From contig JAHRAH010000120.1 of assembly GCA_020027345.1 (NCBI GenBank), positions 1 to 32,695 of the forward strand: a stretch of 32,695 bases of DNA, written 5' to 3'. Shown here piece after piece: positions 16,773 to 24,548 of this stretch (position 1 is the first letter of the stretch; the number at the start of each line of letters is the position of its first letter). The position numbers and the translations under genes were made by a program. The DNA is from Gammaproteobacteria bacterium (lineage in GTDB: Bacteria; Pseudomonadota; Gammaproteobacteria; Tethybacterales; Persebacteraceae). The notes below the pieces were generated by a model. It did no database searches. It was not told the DNA's origin and saw only the letters and a program-made list of their open reading frames with translations.

Positions 16773-17269
16773 CTTTTCTCCGCGACTGCGTCGCCATAGA
16801 CACGAATGTGTTTGAGCATCTTCTTAACCCGCAAGAAAACACTTGCGGGCACATCACCGTCCTGTTGACGGCGCTGGCCAAATGCGGCTCCGTCCTGATA
16901 GTCGACGAAAAGCAAGAAATTGAGAAAGAATACAATCACCGCTTGAAAAAATTAATTAAGGCGGCGCACAACAAAGACCAAAGGGTCGGGAGGTTGTTGA
17001 GATTTTGGATTCGGGCAAAGCCCAAATCCAAGACGCGAATCGCCGTGAATTATAACGACGCGCTGATGACCGGCATCAAACGGATAATCCCCCGGAATTC
17101 CATTGACCGGATATTTGTTTATGTCGCGCTTCACAAGGATCGCGCGCTAATATCCAACGACCACTGGGACATCATCGGCGAAAAAAAGAATCTGTTGCGC
17201 CTCAGAAAAGGCGCGAATTCTGCTATCCTTACTTCCGGGGAAGCCGCCGCCTGTTTGCAAAAACAATGA
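16769..17269 (+). CDS. PIN-like domain nuclease
   Basis: 166 aa; acidic PIN pattern D11 (AIDTNVF), E50-54 region (EKQEIEKEY), D113 (SIDRIFVYVAL), D131/D134 (LISNDHWDI). Start overlaps ATPase stop (ATGA 16769-16772). Confidence 0.7.
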   Translation: MTFLRDCVAIDTNVFEHLLNPQENTCGHITVLLTALAKCGSVLIVDEKQEIEKEYNHRLKKLIKAAHNKDQRVGRLLRFWIRAKPKSKTRIAVNYNDALMTGIKRIIPRNSIDRIFVYVALHKDRALISNDHWDIIGEKKNLLRLRKGANSAILTSGEAAACLQKQ

Positions 17270-20001
17270 CCGAGAAGCCGGACAGTTTGATTATCAACTC
17301 GCCCTACGGCGAGCCGGCGGAGCATTGGCGGGCGGTGGAGGGCGCGGAATCGCTGGCGCGCGAGCCGGGGCGCAGGTCGGCGGGGTATATGACCGCCGAC
17401 CCGAAAGCGAAGCCGCATCAGGACGGCGGGATATTCGTCCCCCTGCCGCTGGTCAATCAAATCCGCGGGCGCGTCGGCAAATGGCGCGGCGAGGGCTACC
17501 CCGGCGTTACCGGCGCGACCAAAACGCTTTTGGAATACTGGTGCGACAAAGAGCAGCGGGAATTCCCTTTTTTCTTTTGCCAGATGGATGCGATTGAAAC
17601 GCTGATATGGCTTGTTGAAGCGCCGGACGCCGGAAAAACCGGCGCCGGCATTCCCTCCGACGGCGGCGCCTTCCGGCGGCTTTGTTGCAAACTGGCCACC
17701 GGCACCGGCAAAACCGTCGTGATGGCGATGCTCGCCGCGTGGCAAATCATAAACAAAGCCGCAAACCCGCAGGACGCGCGGTTTTCCAAAAACATTCTTG
17801 TCGTCGCCCCCGGACTGACGGTAAAAGACCGGCTGCAGGTTTTGCTTCCTTCGGGCGGCGGCTATTACGACGAATTCGGCGTCGTCCCCCCCTCTTTCGC
17901 CGACAAACTGCGGCAGGGAAAAATAGTCATACTTAACTGGCACGCGCTCGCATGGGAAAGCGAAGAAAAAATCAAAAACAAAAAAGGCGCGGACAAGCGC
18001 GGCGCAAAAAGCGACGACGCATGGTTGCGCGACACGCTCGGCGAAATGTCCGCCGCGCGCGGCCTCGCCGTCATAAACGACGAGGCGCATCACGCATGGC
18101 GCGTTTCGGCGAAAACAAAAGGCGCGAAAAAGGACGAGGTTGACCGGGCGACAAAATGGATAGGCGGGCTGGACCGCATCCACCGCGCGCGCGGCGTTTT
18201 GAATTGTTTTGATTTTTCGGCGACGCCGTTTGTTCCGGGCGGGAAAAAAGCCGCCGAGGAAGGTTTGTTCGGCTGGATTGTCAGCGACTTCGGGCTGAAC
18301 GACGCGATTGAATCCGGGCTGGTTAAAACCCCGCGCATCGTCGTGCGCGACGACGCCCCGCCCGACGCCAAAACCTACAAGCCGCGCCTTTACCACATCT
18401 ACAACGATTCGGAAGTGAAGGACGACCTGAACCGCAAAGCGGGGGCAAAAGAACCGCTGCCGGCTTTGGTAACCGCCGCCTACACCCTGCTGGGCTGGGA
18501 CTGGGAAAAGACAAAAAAAGAATGGAAAAAGCGGAACGCGCAAACGCCGCCGGTGATGATTAGCGTGGTAAACCGCATTGAAACGGCGGACCGCGTAAAA
18601 TTCATGTTTGACCGCAAAGCGGTGGAAGTTCCCGCGCTGTGCGAGCGCGAAGGCATTTTGCAGATAGACACCAAAACTCTTAAAACCGCGGAAACCCCCG
18701 GCGGCGGCGCGGAAACAAAAACCGGCAAACAATCCGCGGAAACATTGCGGGGGCAACTCAACACCGTGGGGCAGCCGGAAAAATCCGGGCAAAACATCCA
18801 AAATGTAATATCCGTGGAAATGCTTTCCGAAGGATGGGACGCGCGCACGGTCACGCATATTATGGGGTTGCGCGCGTTTTCCAGCCAACTGCTTTGCGAA
18901 CAAGTTATCGGGCGCGGATTGCGGCGCGCGTCCTACGATGTCAACGAACAAACCGGAATGTTTGAGCCCGAATATGTGAATGTGTTCGGCGTGCCGTTCA
19001 GTTTTCTGCCGCACGAAAAAGAAGCGGATTCCCCGCCGCCGCCGCCGCCGAAAAAGACGGTGATGCCGGACCCCGCAAAAAGCGAATTTGCGCTGACTTG
19101 GCCGAACATTGTCCGCATAGAACGCTCGTTCAACCCGGCGCTCGCTCTCAACGCAAAAAAAGCCGCGCCGCTGACGCTGAACGCTTCGGAAACTCCGCAA
19201 CTTGCGGAAGTCGCCCCGTCCGTCGGCGGCAAGCCCGACCTTTCGCGAATAACCGACATCAATCTGGAAGAATTGCGGAAAAAACAGCGCCGGCAGCAGG
19301 TCGTTTTCCGCGCGGCGAGCGACATTTGGCATCAGATGAAACCCGGCTGGAAGGGTTCGCCGCAGGCGTTGATGGCGCAGATTGCCGGCATCACCGAAGA
19401 TTTTATCGCGTCCGGGCGCATTACGGTGACACCCGCCCTCTTTAACGAAGGCAAAAACAAATTGCTGGTCATCACGCTCAATATGTCCAAAGTCGTTCAG
19501 CATATTTGGCATGCGATTGAATTCGCCAACACCGAAACACTGCGCCCGGTTTTTGACGACGCCCGCCCCGTCCGTTCCACCGCGGACATGCGCCCGTGGA
19601 GAACCGGAAAACCCTGCGAACACGCGCGCCGCAGCCACATTAATTTGTGCGTTTACGACAGCGCGTGGGAAGCGTCCGAAGCGCACGAACTGGACAAAAA
19701 CAAGGATGTCGCGGCGTGGGCAAAAAACGACCATCTCGGTTTTGAAGTAGTTTATATTCACGCCGGCGCGGTTAGAAAATACCGCCCCGATTTTATCGTC
19801 CGGCTGCGCGGCGGCGAAATGCTGGCGCTGGAAGTCAAGGGGCAGGAAAGCGAACAGGACCGGGCAAAACGCCGCTTTCTGAAAGAATGGGCGAAAGCGG
19901 CAAACAACCACGGCGGATTCGGCCGCTGGTCGGTCGCCGTTTCCAAAACGCCCGGCGACATAAAAGATATTATCGCCCGGTGCGCGCGCCCGCAACGGTG
20001 A
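17266..20001 (+). CDS. Type III-like restriction subunit Res: SF2 helicase plus PD-(D/E)XK nuclease
   Basis: 911 aa; LATGTGKTVVMAML (Walker A), VINDEAHHAWR (DEAH), DFSATPF, SVEMLSEGWDARTVTHIMGLR...QVIGRGLRR, C-terminal YRPDFIVRLRGGEMLALEVKG (PD...EVK). Start overlaps PIN ORF stop (ATGA 17266-17269). Confidence 0.92.
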   Translation: MTEKPDSLIINSPYGEPAEHWRAVEGAESLAREPGRRSAGYMTADPKAKPHQDGGIFVPLPLVNQIRGRVGKWRGEGYPGVTGATKTLLEYWCDKEQREFPFFFCQMDAIETLIWLVEAPDAGKTGAGIPSDGGAFRRLCCKLATGTGKTVVMAMLAAWQIINKAANPQDARFSKNILVVAPGLTVKDRLQVLLPSGGGYYDEFGVVPPSFADKLRQGKIVILNWHALAWESEEKIKNKKGADKRGAKSDDAWLRDTLGEMSAARGLAVINDEAHHAWRVSAKTKGAKKDEVDRATKWIGGLDRIHRARGVLNCFDFSATPFVPGGKKAAEEGLFGWIVSDFGLNDAIESGLVKTPRIVVRDDAPPDAKTYKPRLYHIYNDSEVKDDLNRKAGAKEPLPALVTAAYTLLGWDWEKTKKEWKKRNAQTPPVMISVVNRIETADRVKFMFDRKAVEVPALCEREGILQIDTKTLKTAETPGGGAETKTGKQSAETLRGQLNTVGQPEKSGQNIQNVISVEMLSEGWDARTVTHIMGLRAFSSQLLCEQVIGRGLRRASYDVNEQTGMFEPEYVNVFGVPFSFLPHEKEADSPPPPPPKKTVMPDPAKSEFALTWPNIVRIERSFNPALALNAKKAAPLTLNASETPQLAEVAPSVGGKPDLSRITDINLEELRKKQRRQQVVFRAASDIWHQMKPGWKGSPQALMAQIAGITEDFIASGRITVTPALFNEGKNKLLVITLNMSKVVQHIWHAIEFANTETLRPVFDDARPVRSTADMRPWRTGKPCEHARRSHINLCVYDSAWEASEAHELDKNKDVAAWAKNDHLGFEVVYIHAGAVRKYRPDFIVRLRGGEMLALEVKGQESEQDRAKRRFLKEWAKAANNHGGFGRWSVAVSKTPGDIKDIIARCARPQR

Positions 20002-20047
20002 CGCCGCATTCGGCGGACGATTAATTATTGCCGCGGCTGCTTGCGCT

Positions 20048-20677
20048 TTGCTGGAAAACACAATTCAATTTGCCGTTGTTGCTTTTGCGCTGGTGGTTTC
20101 GCCGGGGCCGGACACGATGGTTATTTTGCGCCACAGCGTCGGCGGGGGCGGGCGGCGGGCGGGGTTTTTTGCCGTTCTCGGGGTGCAGGCGGGGCTGGTC
20201 GGGCATATTATTCTGGTTGTTTCCGGGCTTAGTTTAATTGTCGCCGCCGACGCGCGGCTTTTGCGCGCGCTCGCATTTGCCGGCAGCGCGTATTTGGCGT
20301 GGCTGGCGGCGGGGATTGTCCGCTCGCCCATCGCCGTCGCCGGCGCAAACTCCGAAATTGCGGCGCGCGCCGGCGAACCGTTCCGGCAGGGATTGTTTTC
20401 CAATCTTTTAAATCCGAAGGTGATATTTTTGTTCGTCGGGCTGATGCCGAACTTCGCCGGCGCAAAAAGCGCGCCGCCGGAATTGCAATTCGCCGTTTTG
20501 GGCGCGACGCTCATCGTCATCAACACGATGTATCAAAGCGCGCTCGCGGCCTTCGCCGATTCCGTCCGCCGCTTTCTTTCCGACGACGCGAAGCAAAAAA
20601 CGGCGCGCTGGATTTTGGGCGGCGCGCTATTTTTTTTCGCCGCCGTGCTTTTTGTGGAAAATGTTTTGGAAAAATGA
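20048..20677 (+). CDS. LysE/RhtB family translocator
   Basis: 209 aa, TTG start; ALVVSPGPDTMVILRHSVGGGGRRAGFFAVLGVQAGL and NLLNPKVIFLFVGLMPNF are LysE-family signatures. Confidence 0.85.
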   Translation: MLENTIQFAVVAFALVVSPGPDTMVILRHSVGGGGRRAGFFAVLGVQAGLVGHIILVVSGLSLIVAADARLLRALAFAGSAYLAWLAAGIVRSPIAVAGANSEIAARAGEPFRQGLFSNLLNPKVIFLFVGLMPNFAGAKSAPPELQFAVLGATLIVINTMYQSALAAFADSVRRFLSDDAKQKTARWILGGALFFFAAVLFVENVLEK

Positions 20678-20715
20678 ACTTCGCCGTTTTGCGCGGTAGA
20701 ATTGCGGCGCATTGA

Positions 20716-21633
20716 ATGAAGCCCGCGCTTTCCATCGTTGTTTTCACCGTGCTTTCCGGCGCCGGGCTGGGGCTGGCGGCGGCGCTCGCTTTTTTCGGCG
20801 GCGGCGACGCGCTTTTTTGGCGCGCGGCGGCGCTTTCGGTTTTGCTCACCGGCGGCGGCTTGCTGGCGAGCGTTTGGCATTTGGCAAACCCCAAAAACGC
20901 GTGGCGCGCGGTGATGCGCCTGCGCTCGTCGTGGCTTTCGCGCGAGGCGGTTTTGGCTTTTTTGTTTTTTGCGCTGACGGCGCTTTGGGCATTGCATCGT
21001 TACCGCAACGGCGGCGGCGGAATCGGCGGCGCGGTTTTGCCCGCGGCGGCGGGGTTTTGCGCGCTGGCGACGGTGTTTTGCACTGCGATGATTTATCAAT
21101 CGCTGAAACCGATAGCGGCGTGGAATCATCCGTTGACATCCATTAATTATCTCGCCCTTTCGCTGACGAGCGGAGCGGCGCTTTTTGCCGCGCTTTCCGG
21201 CGGGCGCGGCGCGGCTTTTGCGGCGGTTGTTTTTGCGGCGACATCCGCAGTCGGAAAATTAATGCATTACCGCCGCATCGGAAAAGCGAAAGGAATCCGC
21301 ATAGGCCGCGCGGCGGGCTTTTCGCGCGCGAAGGCGAAACTGCTGGAAGCCGGACATACGGGGCCGACTTTTCTCACGCGCGAATTTATATTTGACGCGC
21401 CCGCGGATTTGCTGCGGCGGTTGCGAATTGCCGCGATGCTTTTGTGTTTTGCCCCACCGGTCGCCGGCGCCTGCGCGATATTATTTGCAAAAGCCGCGCC
21501 GTCCCCGTTCGCGGAAACAGTAATGGCGGCGTCCATCCCCCCGATGTTTTGCGGCTTGTTATGCGAGCGCTGGCTGTTCTTCGCCGAAGCCCGCCACGCC
21601 GTCCGCGCCTACCACGGCGACGGCGCGCCGTAA
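20716..21633 (+). CDS. soeC: DmsC/SoeC-like membrane anchor subunit
   Basis: 305 aa; MKPALSIVVFTVLSGAGLGLAAAL, SVWHLANPKNAWRAVMRLRSSWLSREAVLAFLFF and multiple TM segments match DmsC-type anchors. Confidence 0.8.
   Translation: MKPALSIVVFTVLSGAGLGLAAALAFFGGGDALFWRAAALSVLLTGGGLLASVWHLANPKNAWRAVMRLRSSWLSREAVLAFLFFALTALWALHRYRNGGGGIGGAVLPAAAGFCALATVFCTAMIYQSLKPIAAWNHPLTSINYLALSLTSGAALFAALSGGRGAAFAAVVFAATSAVGKLMHYRRIGKAKGIRIGRAAGFSRAKAKLLEAGHTGPTFLTREFIFDAPADLLRRLRIAAMLLCFAPPVAGACAILFAKAAPSPFAETVMAASIPPMFCGLLCERWLFFAEARHAVRAYHGDGAP
21543..21606 (+). repeat. Direct repeat soeC-3' left copy (within the soeC coding end)
   Basis: 64-bp segment encoding MFCGLLCERWLFFAEARHAVR; partner at 22306-22369. 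Confidence 0.8.
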
Positions 21634-21645
21634 ACGGCGCGGGCG

Positions 21646-22278
21646 TTACGCTTTTTTCCGGTGCGACAAATCCAAAGGCAACGATGCGCGGCGGGCAACC
21701 GGCGGATGACCGGGTTCGGACTCTTCCACAAAAGTGACCGACTCGTAAAAATCGTCCAGCGCGACAAAGACGCCGTTTTCTTCCGCCCACTTTCGCATGC
21801 GCAGGTTGCAGGAATACTCCCACGAAAGAACTTCTATGCGCCAGCCGCGCTTGTGCATCCGTTCCAGCGCGCAGTGAAATCCCTTGCCGGGACCTTCGTA
21901 ATATCCTTTGCCGTCGCCGGTGAGTAGCACGACGATGCCCGGGTCGCCGTTGTTGTCCAGCGCGTCCTCCATCATTTCCAACTGCAAAAAGCGGTCGGGG
22001 ACTTCCTGCTCGCCGCGCAGGGAACGCTCGCGGTCGTAGAGTTCCACCTTCACGCCCTTGCTGCGCAGGTTGCTCCAAAGCCGGCGCAACTGCGGCGGCA
22101 CCGAACCGGTCGCCAGCGCCTTTGCCACCGCACGGTCGGCGTGGGCCAGACGGTACATGTTTTCAAAATTGACGCGCAAACGGTAACTGGCGTCCGGGCT
22201 GCCCTCGCGCTCGTCCGCCAGCCCCTGCGCCCCGATAAAAATGTTGGAGTTGTCCCAGTAAACGAAAATCTTGTCCAT
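21646..22278 (-). CDS. NYN domain (LabA/DUF88-like) predicted RNase
   Basis: 210 aa from ATG at 22278; MDKIFVYWDNSNIFIGAQG, DPGIVVLLTGDGKGYYEGPGKGF, WEYSCNLRMRKWAEENGVFVALDDFYESVTF. The longer track ORF start is rejected because TATAAT lies 7 nt upstream of this ATG. Confidence 0.85.
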   Translation of the reverse strand: MDKIFVYWDNSNIFIGAQGLADEREGSPDASYRLRVNFENMYRLAHADRAVAKALATGSVPPQLRRLWSNLRSKGVKVELYDRERSLRGEQEVPDRFLQLEMMEDALDNNGDPGIVVLLTGDGKGYYEGPGKGFHCALERMHKRGWRIEVLSWEYSCNLRMRKWAEENGVFVALDDFYESVTFVEESEPGHPPVARRASLPLDLSHRKKA

Positions 22279-22285
22279 ACGGTTG

Positions 22286-22291
22286 ATTATA
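22286..22291 (-). promoter_or_regulatory. -10 box TATAAT, 7 nt before NYN ATG
   Basis: Minus strand TATAAT-CAACCGT-ATG(22278). Confidence 0.6.
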
Positions 22292-22305
22292 ACACGATAA
22301 CGCCT

Positions 22306-22369
22306 GATGCTTTGCGGACTTCTGTGCGAGCGCTGGCTATCCTTTGCCGAGTCCTGCCGCGCCGTCCGC
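22306..22369 (+). repeat. Direct repeat soeC-3' right copy (orphan fragment)
   Basis: Encodes MLCGLLCERWLSFAESCRAVR in the same sense; I count 13 mismatches in 64 bp against 21543-21606. Confidence 0.8.
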
Positions 22370-22385
22370 ATACCTGTTACCGTTT

Positions 22386-22416
22386 TTGATACAAAAAGAG
22401 CGGAATTTGTTATAAT
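22386..22416 (+). promoter_or_regulatory. Sigma70-like promoter of the DUF2130 gene (TTGATA-N19-TATAAT)
   Basis: TTGATA 22386-22391, TATAAT 22411-22416; leader about 18-20 nt with SD. Confidence 0.65.
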
Positions 22417-22441
22417 AGAGTCACAATCGGGAGAGCGCGAG

Positions 22442-23968
22442 ATGAAAAAAGAAGACCTGGTGACATGCCCCAAATGCGATAATGAGTTTCCGCTTGCCGA
22501 AGCGGTGAGGGGAGCGTTGCAGACGGAACGCGTTGCTTTGCGCGCGGAGATTGAACAAACAACACGCATGAGCGCGAAAGCGGAACGGGATGCGGCGGTT
22601 AAAGAAGCCCTCCGCGAGGTGGAGGAAAAAGCCGGCCGTGAAAAACAGGCGATGCAAGAGCGCCTTAAGCAATCCGACTTGACGGCCGAAAAAGCCAGTA
22701 AAGAGGCGGCCAAAGCCATTGAAGAACAGATGAGGGCGGAAAACGCTCTTAAAAAAGCGGAGGCGGAAACCGCCGAAAAAGCGAGCGTTATGGCGCAAAA
22801 ATATGTGAACGACGCCGTTCAGGCCGAAGTCCGAAAAGTGAAACTTGCCGCAGGGCGCGAAGTGCAGGCAATGCAAAATCGCCTGAATGACTCCGACAAG
22901 CGGGCAAATCAGGCCCGGGAAGATGCGAACGAAGCCATCAGGAAAAAGACGGAACTGGTCACTCGCATTAAAAGCATGCCCGCGGAAGTTGCTGAAAAGG
23001 CGGAGACGCTTGCGAAGCAACAAGTGGAAGGCGCCGTTAAAAGCGCGGTACAGGAAACGGAAGCAACCATGCGCCGGGAACACAATGCGACGGTTGCCGC
23101 GCTTAGGGCCGCGAAAGAAAGTGCAACGAAACGCGCAGAAGAACGCGAGAGTCAAATCCGCGCGGAAGAGGCGGACAAACAGCAATTGACGATTGCGACC
23201 AAAGAAAAAACAATTGGCGATTTGCGCCGGGAATTGGCGTTGCTGCAAAGCAAAGCCACTCCCGCACATCCGGAGTCGGAGGGCGAAGTACTCGAACAAA
23301 TCGTCCAAAGCAAATTGGAAAGGTCGTTTGTCATTGACGGGGTTCAACCCATTCCCAAAGGCGTGGCTGGGGCTGACATTTTGCAGGAGGTGCGCGATGA
23401 CAGCGCCCGTTTTTGCGGCCGCATTTTGTGGGAAGTTAAAAACGCCAAGTTGTGGCAAAAAGCATGGTTGGGAAAATTAAAAAATGACCAGCAAAAAGCG
23501 GAAGCTGACATTGCTGTGATTGTTTCTGATGCTCTTCCCCCGGAAGCGGAAGGCACCGGCTTCGCGCTCGCCAATAATGGCGTCTGGATAACCGGGAAAA
23601 AAGGGGTTATTCCTCTGGCCACTGCGTTGCGCGTCCAATTAAAGGAGGTGTCGGACGCCCGCGCCTATTCCGTGGGCAAAGAAGAAAAGATGGACATGCT
23701 GTACAAGTATTTGACCGGGCCCCAATTTAAGCGGCTGGTTGAATCCATTGGCAGCGCCTACGAGGAGATGAAAGTCCAATTGGAAAAAGAGCGCGCTCAA
23801 ATGGGCAAACACTGGGCAACGCGCGAAAAACATCTGAATCGCGTGCTTGAAGGCATGGCCACCATGCGCGGGGACTTTGAAGGCATCGTCGGAAAGCAAC
23901 CCGCGCTTGACATGTTGGGAGATGAGGTTTTGGGAATAGACAACGATGAGGGCGGGGAAGATAAATAA
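22442..23968 (+). CDS. DUF2130 domain protein (Zn-ribbon, coiled coil, C-terminal nuclease-like domain)
   Basis: 508 aa from ATG 22442 (SD GGGAGAG); CPKCDNEFP N-terminus, long K/E/A coiled coil, IVQSKLERSFVIDGVQPIPKGVAGADILQEV...GRILWEVKNAKLWQKAWLGKLKNDQ. Confidence 0.85.
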   Translation: MKKEDLVTCPKCDNEFPLAEAVRGALQTERVALRAEIEQTTRMSAKAERDAAVKEALREVEEKAGREKQAMQERLKQSDLTAEKASKEAAKAIEEQMRAENALKKAEAETAEKASVMAQKYVNDAVQAEVRKVKLAAGREVQAMQNRLNDSDKRANQAREDANEAIRKKTELVTRIKSMPAEVAEKAETLAKQQVEGAVKSAVQETEATMRREHNATVAALRAAKESATKRAEERESQIRAEEADKQQLTIATKEKTIGDLRRELALLQSKATPAHPESEGEVLEQIVQSKLERSFVIDGVQPIPKGVAGADILQEVRDDSARFCGRILWEVKNAKLWQKAWLGKLKNDQQKAEADIAVIVSDALPPEAEGTGFALANNGVWITGKKGVIPLATALRVQLKEVSDARAYSVGKEEKMDMLYKYLTGPQFKRLVESIGSAYEEMKVQLEKERAQMGKHWATREKHLNRVLEGMATMRGDFEGIVGKQPALDMLGDEVLGIDNDEGGEDK

Positions 23969-23986
23969 CCGCAACTTAGCCGGCGA

Positions 23987-24502
23987 TTAACCGCCGCTTT
24001 CAAAAACTCCGGCTTTGCGGTTTTTTTTGGCGGTGGCGGCGGGGAGGATTTTTCCGTTTATTGCTATGTAGACGCCGGTTGGCAGCAGGCGGGCGCAGGC
24101 GAGGGCGAAGCCGATGTTGAAGTCGGAATCGCTTTCGCGGAATTTGGCGGGGGAGAAAGCGCCGGTGAAGACGACGGTTTTATTCTTTGCCGGTTTTTGT
24201 TTGAGCGCGGATTCCACGGCGCGCGCGGTTTGCGGCATTGTGTCGGTGCCGTGCGTTATCACCATTCTTTTCGCTTTGCATTTGCGCACGGCGGCGGCGA
24301 TTGTTTCGCGGTCGGCGGCGGTGATATCCAAACTGTCCTTGCGCAAAAGCGATTGCGGCGCGGCGACTTCGGCCTCGGGGGCGATTCGCGCGCGGCGCAA
24401 AACGGCTTCGGCGGCGGGCTTGCCGACGCGGTAGGCGCTTTTCGCGTCAAAATAGATTTTGTCAATGGTTCCGCCGCAGCAGAGTATGGCGATTTTTTCC
24501 AT
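23987..24502 (-). CDS. Short (single-domain) asparaginase family protein
   Basis: 171 aa from ATG at 24502; MEKIAILCCGGTIDKIYFD, VITHGTDTMPQTARAV, KTVVFTGAFSPAKFRESDSDFNIGFALA; ends after the N-terminal asparaginase domain. Confidence 0.8.
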   Translation of the reverse strand: MEKIAILCCGGTIDKIYFDAKSAYRVGKPAAEAVLRRARIAPEAEVAAPQSLLRKDSLDITAADRETIAAAVRKCKAKRMVITHGTDTMPQTARAVESALKQKPAKNKTVVFTGAFSPAKFRESDSDFNIGFALACARLLPTGVYIAINGKILPAATAKKNRKAGVFESGG

Positions 24503-24508
24503 CGGCGC

Positions 24509-24514
24509 ATTATC
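24509..24514 (-). promoter_or_regulatory. -10 box GATAAT, 6 nt before asparaginase-like ATG
   Basis: Minus strand GATAAT-GCGCCG-ATG(24502). Confidence 0.55.
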
Positions 24515-24535
24515 GCACGGCGGGCGGGCGGCGTT

Positions 24536-24541
24536 TATAAT
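24536..24541 (+). promoter_or_regulatory. -10 box TATAAT, 7 nt before mfd ATG
   Basis: TATAAT-TAACGCG-ATG(24549). Confidence 0.6.
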
Positions 24542-24548
24542 TAACGCG

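Noticed and set aside
17131-20061. 976-aa minus-strand ORF antisense to res
   Set aside because: Composition-driven shadow ORF; the plus-strand ORF has full SF2 and PD-(D/E)XK motifs, while the antisense translation has none.
22307-22441. In-frame N-terminal extension of the DUF2130 ORF
   Set aside because: Promoter (22386-22416) and SD lie inside it; the extension is the orphan soeC 3' fragment plus leader.
22279-22719. Longer NYN ORF start at 22719 (minus)
   Set aside because: ATG at 22278 begins the conserved MDKIFVYWDNSN and has TATAAT 7 nt upstream; the extension overlaps DUF2130 coding.
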